A stretch of 64,000 nucleotides of DNA from Candidatus Opimibacter skivensis (GTDB taxonomy: Bacteria; Bacteroidota; Bacteroidia; Chitinophagales; Saprospiraceae), in contig JADKGY010000029.1 of NCBI GenBank assembly GCA_016722045.1, positions 806,001 to 870,000 of the forward strand. Reading direction: 5' to 3'. Below, one piece after another: positions 39,075 to 47,613 of the stretch. Position 1 is the stretch's first letter, and the number at the start of each line of letters is the position of its first letter. The position numbers and the translations under genes were made by a program. Under the pieces are notes generated by a model. The model saw only the letters and a list, made by a program, of their open reading frames with translations. It made no database searches and had not been told where the DNA came from.

Positions 39075-40016
39075 TTATTCAGAAACCTTCATCTTAGTGG
39101 GTAGCTGGTACACTAATGTAAATTCATGAGACCCGTTATTAAACTGTTGTAAGTCACCAATACTTACATCATACGAATAATAAAATTTCAGTTTATCAAG
39201 GCGGGTACCTAAAAGCAAAGCAGCTCTATTGTCTTCTCCGAGTGTATACCCTAATCCACCAATTAATTGTTCATCAAGAAATGAAAACTTCAGATTCAAA
39301 TCAATTAAAAACGGACTGTATCGAAGGTTTTTAATCGTAATAGACGGTTCTATTTGGAAATTATAATTTTTGACTTCATGACGATATCCAAAATGAACCG
39401 CATATGGGAAAGACTTAAGATCATCTATGCGGACATCACTGGCTATTTCAGCAATGCGTTGTTTAACCACATTTGGAAATGATATTCCAAAAATAAATTT
39501 CTTATCCAATTCAGCGTAGACACCAGCTGATCCATCAAATAATAAATATCCGTCAATGCCCTCGTTAAGTAATGGATCCGTAGGATCAATCAGTGGATCA
39601 TTTTGCACATCTGTCACTTTGAAATTTTGTATTCCCGTAGAGAGACCGACACCAACAATTGCATTATCGAAAATAAACCTGTAGGAATAATTCAATTGTG
39701 CGTGTAAAAGCTGTGTCACACCTACGTGGTCAGAAAGTATCTGAAAACCAAGTCCGACTTTGTCAGCAAATGAACCATTATACAAGGCAGTGAATGTCCT
39801 TGGCGCTCCGGGAAAATCTGTATAATTAAGTTTATATGCGGCAAGAAATTCATGATCTCCATTGAACCCGGTAGCTCCCGGATTGATCAAGACGGGCTGC
39901 AGATAATGATGATCGAAATATCCGGCTTCCTGTGCAACAGAGATCTGGAATGACCCTATCAGTACTATCGATGTCAAACCGATGCCTAATAAATATTTTA
40001 GTAATTTCTTATTCAT
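39075..40016 (-). CDS. PorP/SprF family outer-membrane protein (T9SS type B partner)
   Basis: 313 aa, the usual length for the family. A signal peptide ends near ISVAQ, followed by the family signature start (HHYLQPVLINPGATGF) and a beta-rich body typical of a ~14-strand outer-membrane barrel (LGFQILSDHVGVTQ, LNYSYRF, FHFGYRHEV-like strands). PorP/SprF proteins are known to be encoded beside, and needed for, secretion or attachment of T9SS cargo with type B C-terminal domains. That fits exactly here: the gene is 52 bp downstream of a protein with a type B (CHU_C) C-terminus and on the same strand, so the two form an operon. Confidence 0.9.
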   Translation of the reverse strand: MNKKLLKYLLGIGLTSIVLIGSFQISVAQEAGYFDHHYLQPVLINPGATGFNGDHEFLAAYKLNYTDFPGAPRTFTALYNGSFADKVGLGFQILSDHVGVTQLLHAQLNYSYRFIFDNAIVGVGLSTGIQNFKVTDVQNDPLIDPTDPLLNEGIDGYLLFDGSAGVYAELDKKFIFGISFPNVVKQRIAEIASDVRIDDLKSFPYAVHFGYRHEVKNYNFQIEPSITIKNLRYSPFLIDLNLKFSFLDEQLIGGLGYTLGEDNRAALLLGTRLDKLKFYYSYDVSIGDLQQFNNGSHEFTLVYQLPTKMKVSE

Positions 40017-40068
40017 GCGTGCAACTTTTTAAGTTGAATGAATACTCTTTATATTATTTAATCAATGA

Positions 40069-43000
40069 TTAGTCAGCAGTCCGTAAAACGTTGACAGTAC
40101 CTTTATAAATCTGTGCAGGTCCATTTTGCGGACGTGTCTGAAGCACCCACAAATATCCTCCATCCGCAATAGGTCGATTGTCTACATCTACTCCTGTCCA
40201 ATTGTTCTGATAATTATCTGTTTGGTAAACAAGTCCACCGTAACGGTTGTAAATCGAAAGATGATTGGCCACACTATATATGCACTTGATAATAAAGTAA
40301 TCGTTTTTACCATCGTCGTTTGGTGTAATTATTCTAATGCCTTCAAAACAATTGCCGCCAATAGTTAAGTCTGCCAAACCTGTGACCTTGCATTGATTTG
40401 CATCTGTAACTGTTATGAAGTATGTAGCTTCAGAAAGATTGTTTAATGCTGCTGTATTACCGCCAACAGGGGACCATTGATATGTATAAATTGGAACCCC
40501 TCCAGTTACAACTGCAGAAACTGCTCCATCGCTTGCAGACGGATCAGATGGCAATGTGGTGAGCAAAGAAACTAACAATGCGTCAGGAGAAGTAAGTATA
40601 ATCGTGGAGGAAGCTGTTTGACCTGAAGCGTCTGTGACCGTCACTGTATATGTGCCTGCACATAAAGTGCTGAGGTTGGCTGTTGTAAATCCATTATTCC
40701 AATGATACGTATAAGGAGATGCGCCACCGCTAACGGTTGAGGTAATGGAACCATCACATGCTTCATGACAACTTGTTTCAAATCCACCCCCATATTGTTG
40801 AGCAGAAAGATTTACACCAATTCCTCCCGCAGTTATTGTAAAACATGTGTCCATTGAACAAATATTACTATAGGTTACGGTGACACAATACTGACCAGGA
40901 CAAAGATTTATAAGGTCTTGTGTAGCTTCTCCGGTATTCCAATGGTAAGTATAAGGCGGTGTGCCTCCGGTCACATTCAGATCTATGGCACCATGACAAT
41001 TTTCACTGAGATCATTTGTAATTGTTGCAGTCTTAACTAACGGATTGGGTTGTGTAACGGTAAAGCAAGTATCTCTTGTACTGCTCGCACTATCTGTGAT
41101 GGTGACACAATATATACCTGCCGTAAGATTGCTGATGTTTTGAGTTGTAGCTCCACCCGGACTCCATATAAATGTGTAAGGTCCGGTACCGAATGAGACA
41201 TTTAAATTAATCGCTCCATTTGATCCACCGTTACACGTCACATTCGTGATGGATGCTGAGTACTCAGCTCCTACAATGTATGGGTCCGGTATAAATGTGC
41301 AACCTTTTGAATCTGTGACGGTGACGGTATAAGCCCCTGCAAGAATACCTGAAAGGTCTTCAGTTGTTAACATAACAGGAGTTGTATTCCATTTGAACGT
41401 ATATGGAGGAGTGCCTCCTGTAACCGTTATATTAATAGCCCCTGTAGCAGAACCCGCTGGAACAGGATCTGTAATCACACCAGTAACGGCGATCGGATCA
41501 GGATCCATTACAGTTGTGTTCGCAATTACTATTTGGGTACCAAGGGTAATCGTTACGGTATATGTGCCTGCTGGTACGCCTGTAAGGTCTTCTGTTGTAA
41601 GACTACCAAGAGACCAAACAAATGTTGGAGTCCCTGTACAAGCAGTAGATAATGTCACAGTAAGATCAACAGAACCTGTAGATTCCCTTGGACAAGCAGG
41701 TTTTGTTGGAATAATGGTATACCCAATTGTACAATCTATAGGATCACAAGTTTGTTTTATTTGAGCAAGACCGGGCACTGTAGTTAAGACAAGTACGCTG
41801 TCAGCCTTATTGGCCACTTCTATTTCAAGCGGATTATTTGTAAATGATATCGGAGATGATGAGCCGACTGGTCCAATAGCTTTCAGGCAAAGCCTGAAAA
41901 TGGTAGACAGATCAGGAACGGTGACACCATTTAAAGTCAGATCGATCCAGCTGAGTGTTAGTTGACCCTGATGAACACTTGGAGGCGTTCCAAAACTGGT
42001 TGCATCTAATCCAGGCAAAGCAAAACCTTCGAGATGATCAAAAACGAATTTTGTAGAATCCCAATTCATGCTTAATTGTACTGCAACGATATCGTCAAAA
42101 TCATTGACTGAGACATCAACACATGTGATACCATTTGGTGTAGTACAGACGGTATCGGCAAGAAATGCAAATCCCTGCAACGCACATTGGGCTGTAATAA
42201 CAGCAGGTTGAATAACAACGTTATGAAGATTTCCATCAATATCGGAGATCATGACGGCAGGATTCGTTCCAAGTGTTATATCGCTTGACTGGCCACCTGT
42301 GCCTATGACATCAAAGCATATTTCAAATAAGGTAGTACCATTAGCCAAGGTGTCATTTTGAGCATTTCCATTAAACCAAACCACCCTTAAAGTGCCGGGA
42401 CTCAGAAGATTGGTATTTCCCTTTCCAAAAGCCAGTAGAGGTGCAAAATTCTGGAACCGATTAAATTGAAGAACAGCTGGGTCATAGACCAGGGAGAATT
42501 CCATGGCACCAACAGTAATGAAGTTATCTACGGTGAATTGGATACAGGAAGTGCTGCCACAGGCACCAATCACTGAATTGCCAATAAGGGTAAGGTCCTG
42601 AGAACATCCTTCTCCAAAAACATTAACCTGGCCATTGTTGGTCACCAGACCTACATTGTTGACTCCGTCTTCAGAAATTTCGATTTCCAAAGGGTTGTCC
42701 GTAATGGCTATAGAGGAACTTTGACAAGCATTACCTACTACTTCGAATTCCACAGTAAAGAAGAGAGATCCATCCGGAATGGTGATTTGTGTGGCACTGC
42801 TTTCAATCCATGAAAGCGTAAGCTTCCCTGCATCTAACAGGACCTGATTGGTACCAAAGACAGCCGGAGAAAGACCAGGAACCATTGGATTGAAATTCTT
42901 TACGCTCTTGAATTTCAGCACATTAGGATTCCAATTGACAGAATATTGGACACTTATGATTTGGCTAAAATGGTCGACATGGAAGTCAATATTTATGATC

Positions 43001-43110
43001 TGACCATGAGATACATCTGCTAAGCTGCTGATGTTAAATATCGGTTGCGCAGCTCTTGATGGCAAAGCAAAGAACAAGGCAACTATTAGACCTAATATAG
43101 ATTTACTCAT
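40069..43110 (-). CDS. Secreted scaffold-like protein: three cohesin-like domains, SprB-type repeats, T9SS type B C-terminus
   Basis: 1013 aa from the ATG at 43110 (MSKSILGLIVALFF); an upstream in-frame TTG is less likely. Signal peptide ends near PSRAAQ. Three consecutive ~140-aa cohesin-like domains (about 22-165, 170-305, 310-450) share the cohesin pattern: IISVQYSVNWNPNVLKFKSV, GAMEFSLVYDPAVLQFNRF, IVAVQLSMNWDSTKFVFDHL, each followed by a LTLSWIE-type strand and a SSxIxxxxNP segment. Then come about five to six SprB-like ~75-aa repeats (GTPPYTYHWNTGEATQDL, AGTYTVTVTDASG), and a C-terminal gliding-associated CHU_C domain (ITPNDDGKNDYFIIKC ... LSIYNRYGGLVYQT), a type B T9SS signal. With PorP/SprF downstream and dockerin-like modules in the neighbouring giants, a surface scaffold role is a reasonable inference. 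Cohesin identity is by eye. Confidence 0.85.
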   Translation of the reverse strand: MSKSILGLIVALFFALPSRAAQPIFNISSLADVSHGQIINIDFHVDHFSQIISVQYSVNWNPNVLKFKSVKNFNPMVPGLSPAVFGTNQVLLDAGKLTLSWIESSATQITIPDGSLFFTVEFEVVGNACQSSSIAITDNPLEIEISEDGVNNVGLVTNNGQVNVFGEGCSQDLTLIGNSVIGACGSTSCIQFTVDNFITVGAMEFSLVYDPAVLQFNRFQNFAPLLAFGKGNTNLLSPGTLRVVWFNGNAQNDTLANGTTLFEICFDVIGTGGQSSDITLGTNPAVMISDIDGNLHNVVIQPAVITAQCALQGFAFLADTVCTTPNGITCVDVSVNDFDDIVAVQLSMNWDSTKFVFDHLEGFALPGLDATSFGTPPSVHQGQLTLSWIDLTLNGVTVPDLSTIFRLCLKAIGPVGSSSPISFTNNPLEIEVANKADSVLVLTTVPGLAQIKQTCDPIDCTIGYTIIPTKPACPRESTGSVDLTVTLSTACTGTPTFVWSLGSLTTEDLTGVPAGTYTVTITLGTQIVIANTTVMDPDPIAVTGVITDPVPAGSATGAINITVTGGTPPYTFKWNTTPVMLTTEDLSGILAGAYTVTVTDSKGCTFIPDPYIVGAEYSASITNVTCNGGSNGAINLNVSFGTGPYTFIWSPGGATTQNISNLTAGIYCVTITDSASSTRDTCFTVTQPNPLVKTATITNDLSENCHGAIDLNVTGGTPPYTYHWNTGEATQDLINLCPGQYCVTVTYSNICSMDTCFTITAGGIGVNLSAQQYGGGFETSCHEACDGSITSTVSGGASPYTYHWNNGFTTANLSTLCAGTYTVTVTDASGQTASSTIILTSPDALLVSLLTTLPSDPSASDGAVSAVVTGGVPIYTYQWSPVGGNTAALNNLSEATYFITVTDANQCKVTGLADLTIGGNCFEGIRIITPNDDGKNDYFIIKCIYSVANHLSIYNRYGGLVYQTDNYQNNWTGVDVDNRPIADGGYLWVLQTRPQNGPAQIYKGTVNVLRTAD

Positions 43111-43165
43111 TAGCAATTACGTTATAATGTCAATCAAAAATCTTTAAAGTAAAGCAAATCAAGGG

Positions 43166-43173
43166 CAAATATA
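43166..43173 (-). promoter_or_regulatory. Candidate -7 element (TATATTTG) for the cohesin-like/PorP operon
   Basis: Matches the Bacteroidota -7 consensus TAnnTTTG and lies about 56 bp upstream of the start at 43110. No clear -33 TTTG at standard spacing, so tentative. Confidence 0.4.
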
Positions 43174-43429
43174 GTAATATTAGTTGCAATATCACTGAAC
43201 CGAAAATGCCAAATCAAGGGTAAGAGTCCACAGCGAAAACTGTACCATCTTAAAATTAATTTAATAGAGGGAGAGATTGGTTGGCGCCAAAGTTGAGATG
43301 CTGATGTAAAAATGGTAAAAATCTTTAATATGGGGAAATACGGTGCTTATCGTTAATCAACTTTTGACATTTACCCGGCATAAATGACTATAAAAGGTCT
43401 CAGAGGGACAGGCGTATGGAAAAAATAAA

Positions 43430-43456
43430 AAAGCCCCGACTTGTGGCCGGGGCTTT
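43430..43456 (-). terminator. Terminator of the 957-aa dockerin-like gene
   Basis: A 9-bp perfect GC-rich stem (AAAGCCCCG, 43430-43438, with 43448-43456) is followed on the minus strand by TTTTTATTTTTT. About 50 bp downstream of the stop at 43509. Confidence 0.88.
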
Positions 43457-43508
43457 GAGAGAGTGTTGGTTTTTCTCCCGATGGGGAATGAGGGGGTAAC
43501 TCTTAGAA

Positions 43509-46382
43509 TTATTGTTTTACAAATTTTCCAGACAGTTCACCAAAGGTGGAAATTACCTTATAGTAATAGATGCCAGGAGATTGAATCAGATCATTTCCGA
43601 TGCTTATTTCCGATTTGTCAGTATAGGCGAAATATTTCTGATTGAAAAGCTCCTGTCCTTTCATGTTGAATAAAGTAACATTAAATTCTTCTCCAGCCTG
43701 AATGGAAACTGTAAGTGTAGTACCATCTGAGAAAGGATTCGGAGAAACCTTAGTTTCAAATTGCGCTTCTGAAACTCCTGAAGAAATAGCTTTCAATTCC
43801 AATTTTTGATTCTGGAGATTGTCAGTGTATACTTCCGGATAAAGACTTTCTTCATCCTGCATAAGGAGCTGATTTAATGCGATATCTGATGGCAGGTGAG
43901 CAATTGAGAAAAGGATAGTTCCTTTTTTAAGACTTATAGCATCTTCTTGTCCCCAACTGATCCTTGAAACACCATCCATATCTACCGCAAGATTAGAAGT
44001 AGAAACAGGCAGTGCGCCTTCAATTAAATCAAGGCCTTTAGCTTTCAGTGACATTTGGAAACCATAAATGTTAGCATCTTTTGAAAGAATGAAATCCTGT
44101 GTTCCGGTCACATCGTTTGTAACAACATTTAATTCCAGGCTACCTGCAGTTCTTGGTGAAAGTAACCATGCTGTATTCACCATATCTCCATTCACATCAC
44201 CCATTTTTATGGCTTTGAATGAAGCTGCGGTTGGGAATGTTCCATTGTGATCGATTTCTACGCCCGGGTGACAGTAATTGTTATAAAGATCTGCCGGTGA
44301 ACCGGGACTGCAAGGATCTCCAAAAAAGACCCAGGATAAATTACCGGCATAGCCAGGAAGCTGATATGCTCCTAATAGTGCATTTCTCAGCAGCAATAAA
44401 TCGTTGGCGCCTACTCTTCCGTTGCCATCCAGGTCGGCGGCATACAATTTATATGGTTCTGTAATTCGCTCTGTGCCGTTGATATGTCTTTTTAAAGCAA
44501 TCACATCCGCCGTTGAAATACCCTCAAGTGGTTTGCCTTCTCTTGAAAGATTGATCATTCTGTCAAACTGCGTTGTACCAAAACCTAAAGAAAAATGTCC
44601 GGTAGCATCTGATGTAGTTTCTGATTCCTGATCAAGAGATTGATCGGTCATAATCTTAGCCATTGCAGCGGAAGTATGCGGCACTCCGATATTCGTAAAT
44701 GTGGTCACTGCCCCTGATACCTGATGCAAGCCATTACATGTATTTGCATTGTCGGTGATCTTGATAAATGTGGTACAATAATCTGAGTTACCATATTCAT
44801 CAGTAACCCAAATCTGAACCGGCACTGTTCCGACATCATCGCAAGTGAACACTCTTGAAGCATCATAAGGATTTGATGAGAAGGAGTATTTCAGCTTGTA
44901 ATTAGGTGTGCAATTATCTGAACTTGAGGCATTGAAATCTTTTGCCCAGATCGTCACCATTCCACCAAGTGGCATAACGACACTTGAAAGTCCATAATAA
45001 CATACGGGAGAAGGTGCTTTCTTGTCGATGACGTGAATTTTGTGACTACATGTGGTACAATTACCGCAGCCATCACACACATTCCATAGAATCTTGTGCC
45101 ATCCATCGGGCAGCACTTTATCTATATACGGCTGACCTGATCCCTGACCAGAAACATTGTAGGTGCCATCATTATTGATGTCAACCTTCCAGTCCCAGGT
45201 ATAAGATTCAATCGGAGTACAATCATCCTCTACATGAGGTGAATCCTGATATCGACCAGAGCAATAAGGTTCATATCCATTGACGACAACATCAGCGCAA
45301 CTGTTTGAGAAGGAAGGCGGATGAGCATTCATCAGTTTGATGACCTGGACGTGTGTCCATATACCATCACTCCAGGGATTGTTTGGCTGGTACTTGCACC
45401 AATCGATAACGGTCCATGTACGAAGAATCTTTTTGCAAGCGCCATCGGAAAATGTAAAGACGAGATCTTCATGAGCATATGCCAAATGAGTGCATCCGTG
45501 ATTGTATGCGTCATAGCCGGGGAATGTTGGCTTGTTGTATGGTGAGGGAATTTCATCAGGATCTAATTGGTCAACAGTATATTGACATGCATCAGCTGTA
45601 TAATCCCAAGGCCAGTTAATATTGTAATAAGAGTGAGAAAAGTCTTTCACAGTGATCGTCTGGTAACAATATTCTGACCAGTAGCCCATCTCAACGCAGA
45701 ATTTACGTTTGATGATCCCAACGCCGCAAGCGTTACGGTAGTCTGTGACGTCACAAATATTAATCCATGTATTGCCTCCGCAACCACCTCCGGCGGACCC
45801 ATCATATCCCCAGTTATAAGGTTGATAGCATGACGTATTTCCCGGGTCGTTTATGATGATAGGCAGGCAGGTGCCGCCGTTTCCAACACAGGTTCCGAAG
45901 GTATGATTGTAGGGATTGTAAAGGCAATCATCATTAAATGAAAATCCGCAGCTTACGGTAATATTTGGAGGGCAGGTGATATGTGGTGTAGAGTTATCCT
46001 GAACAGTCACCTCGGCCATACATTCGTTGTAGTTTCCTTTGTCATCTACTACTCTCATGACAACCCAAATGCTATGTCCTACATCATCGCAGCAAAATTC
46101 AACATATGGTCTGAATTGAGTGTCGTCAGCTACGCCCGGAGGGCAATAACCTGCAACCATACGACGGACTTTATACTCTGCGATATGGCAGTTGTCGTAG
46201 CTCCCGTCATCAATATCAGTTGCATACACTTTTGCTGTGCCGTTATTAGACAAAGAGACTACAGTGTGCGCATCACAAATCGCTACAGGTGCCACATTGT
46301 CGTTCCAACAACAGGCACCTAAAGGATTGATAATGAGAAAAGTAAATAGGAGGGAAGATAAAAGGGTAAGAGTTAGTTTCAT
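43509..46382 (-). CDS. Secreted HYR-type protein with canonical dockerin-like loop and T9SS type A sorting domain
   Basis: 957 aa from the ATG at 46382 (MKLTLTLLSS); an in-frame TTG six bases upstream is unlikely. The signal peptide ends near LGACC. Body: HYR-like units with CPPNITVSCGF and the RTWTVIDWCKYQ hinge, resembling the giant paralogues (VAPVAICDAHTVVSLSNNG corresponds to VVPVALCDEHTVVSLTNDG). Around 630-690 the dockerin-like pair has the best calcium loop in the window, DLDGNGRVGANDLLLLRN, after a first segment EGISTADVIALKRHINGTE. A cohesin-like domain (YGFQMSLKAKGLDLIEG) and a type A sorting domain (VSPNPFSDGTTLTVSI ... GIYYYKVIST) follow. It sits upstream of the cohesin-like operon with its own terminator, so it is a separate unit. 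Confidence 0.88.
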   Translation of the reverse strand: MKLTLTLLSSLLFTFLIINPLGACCWNDNVAPVAICDAHTVVSLSNNGTAKVYATDIDDGSYDNCHIAEYKVRRMVAGYCPPGVADDTQFRPYVEFCCDDVGHSIWVVMRVVDDKGNYNECMAEVTVQDNSTPHITCPPNITVSCGFSFNDDCLYNPYNHTFGTCVGNGGTCLPIIINDPGNTSCYQPYNWGYDGSAGGGCGGNTWINICDVTDYRNACGVGIIKRKFCVEMGYWSEYCYQTITVKDFSHSYYNINWPWDYTADACQYTVDQLDPDEIPSPYNKPTFPGYDAYNHGCTHLAYAHEDLVFTFSDGACKKILRTWTVIDWCKYQPNNPWSDGIWTHVQVIKLMNAHPPSFSNSCADVVVNGYEPYCSGRYQDSPHVEDDCTPIESYTWDWKVDINNDGTYNVSGQGSGQPYIDKVLPDGWHKILWNVCDGCGNCTTCSHKIHVIDKKAPSPVCYYGLSSVVMPLGGMVTIWAKDFNASSSDNCTPNYKLKYSFSSNPYDASRVFTCDDVGTVPVQIWVTDEYGNSDYCTTFIKITDNANTCNGLHQVSGAVTTFTNIGVPHTSAAMAKIMTDQSLDQESETTSDATGHFSLGFGTTQFDRMINLSREGKPLEGISTADVIALKRHINGTERITEPYKLYAADLDGNGRVGANDLLLLRNALLGAYQLPGYAGNLSWVFFGDPCSPGSPADLYNNYCHPGVEIDHNGTFPTAASFKAIKMGDVNGDMVNTAWLLSPRTAGSLELNVVTNDVTGTQDFILSKDANIYGFQMSLKAKGLDLIEGALPVSTSNLAVDMDGVSRISWGQEDAISLKKGTILFSIAHLPSDIALNQLLMQDEESLYPEVYTDNLQNQKLELKAISSGVSEAQFETKVSPNPFSDGTTLTVSIQAGEEFNVTLFNMKGQELFNQKYFAYTDKSEISIGNDLIQSPGIYYYKVISTFGELSGKFVKQ

Positions 46383-46572
46383 AATCAAAGGGATTATTGG
46401 GTTTTTCTGATTTTCATTGACAAAAGGTATAAAGTTTTTAAATAGGATGGATATCCGATCTAAAAATAATAGAATACAATACTGAATTTGGTGGGAGGGT
46501 GATCAAAAATACTATAAAAATTGGATTTTCAAGGTTTTGCGAAGAAAAATGGAATAAATTTTGAAGAGTAGG

Positions 46573-47247
46573 TCACCCCATTTGATTTTGAATAGCAAAA
46601 CGGACTAACCCTGCTGTGGTTGTTATGTTGAGCTTTCGCATGATATTCTTTCTATGCGCGCCTACGGTCTGGGGGCTAATAAAGAGATTTTCAGCTATTT
46701 CAGAGCTACTTTTTGCCTGTGAGATTAACCCCAGGATTTCAACTTCACGACGAGTAAGGTGATATTTGACAAGAAAAGCTTCCTCGAATAATGAAGGTAA
46801 ATCAGCATCGGCCACATCTTTTGGGTAGAGTTGGAGGTTTTTGCTGATATAAAGCTGGCCTTTTGAAACACTTACAATGCCATCGATCAACTCCTGAAAG
46901 CTGCTACTTTTAAGGATATAGCCTGAAACCTTGTGAATATGAAGGCATTCTTTCACGAATTTCGGGTCGCTATACTTGGTAACGATGATAATCTGAAGAT
47001 CTGGATAATCATTTTTTAACGTTGGAATGACTTCTAATCCGCTCAAAACAGGCATATTAAGATCCAACAACAGGATATCCGGACATATAGACTGAAGTTT
47101 TGAAAGAAGATCTTCACCATTTTGAGCTGTGCCAAAAATATCAACCGGAAACGATGTCTGATGTTGTAACGCAAGAACCAATGCATCCACAAAGAGGGTA
47201 TGGTCATCGGCAATGAAAAGTGAATATTTCCTAAACTCTGGTAACAT
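46573..47247 (-). CDS. LuxR/NarL-type response regulator
   Basis: 224 aa. Receiver domain (~8-125) with the acidic pair D14-D15, phospho-acceptor D62 in LLLDLNMP, T90 and K113 in the usual places, then a LuxR-type helix-turn-helix (~158-222: LTRREVEILGLISQAKSSSEIAENL ... TVGAHRKNIMRKLNI, given here in parts). It acts as a transcription factor controlled by a histidine kinase, but no kinase is encoded next to it, so it is an orphan within this window. It is divergent from the barrel-protein gene to its right and precedes the surface island to its left; a regulatory link to either is possible but not shown. The ATG at 47247 has a promoter-like TACTTTTG only 8 bp upstream. Confidence 0.92.
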   Translation of the reverse strand: MLPEFRKYSLFIADDHTLFVDALVLALQHQTSFPVDIFGTAQNGEDLLSKLQSICPDILLLDLNMPVLSGLEVIPTLKNDYPDLQIIIVTKYSDPKFVKECLHIHKVSGYILKSSSFQELIDGIVSVSKGQLYISKNLQLYPKDVADADLPSLFEEAFLVKYHLTRREVEILGLISQAKSSSEIAENLFISPQTVGAHRKNIMRKLNITTTAGLVRFAIQNQMG

Positions 47248-47254
47248 CGTTTTG

Positions 47255-47262
47255 CAAAAGTA
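47255..47262 (-). promoter_or_regulatory. Candidate -7 element (TACTTTTG) for the response regulator
   Basis: Matches TAnnTTTG; a TTTAG resembling the -33 TTTG lies 18 bp further upstream (47281-47285). The closeness to the start codon implies a very short or absent leader. Confidence 0.5.
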
Positions 47263-47440
47263 AGATTCAATATTTGTAACCTAAATCTGATTTCACCGCT
47301 CATAACTAAAGTCACGCTTCTGGCTAACTGAAGAGCGAATATCTTTGCGTATGGATTTCGGAGGGGTGCGACAATATAAACTCCGGATTTTCCCGGGAAA
47401 GAGGAAAGATATAAAAATATTAACAAGCTAAGCTTTCCTG

Positions 47441-47491
47441 TAATCAGTAATCAGTAATCAGTAATCAGTAATCAGTAATCAGTAATCAGTA
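47441..47491. repeat. Heptamer tandem repeat (TAATCAG)7
   Basis: Seven perfect copies plus two bases of the 7-bp unit TAATCAG. It lies in the ~365-bp region between the divergent response regulator and barrel-protein genes; the rest of that region is A/T-rich and holds no gene. Confidence 0.95.
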
Positions 47492-47613
47492 AAAATAAAC
47501 AATCCTCACCCGTTAAAATAATAATTACTCTGAACTATATAATAAAAATATTATTTATTGACGCTAATTATAGAAATCAATTATGTTATTTAACTATTCC
47601 TATTATTTGTATA

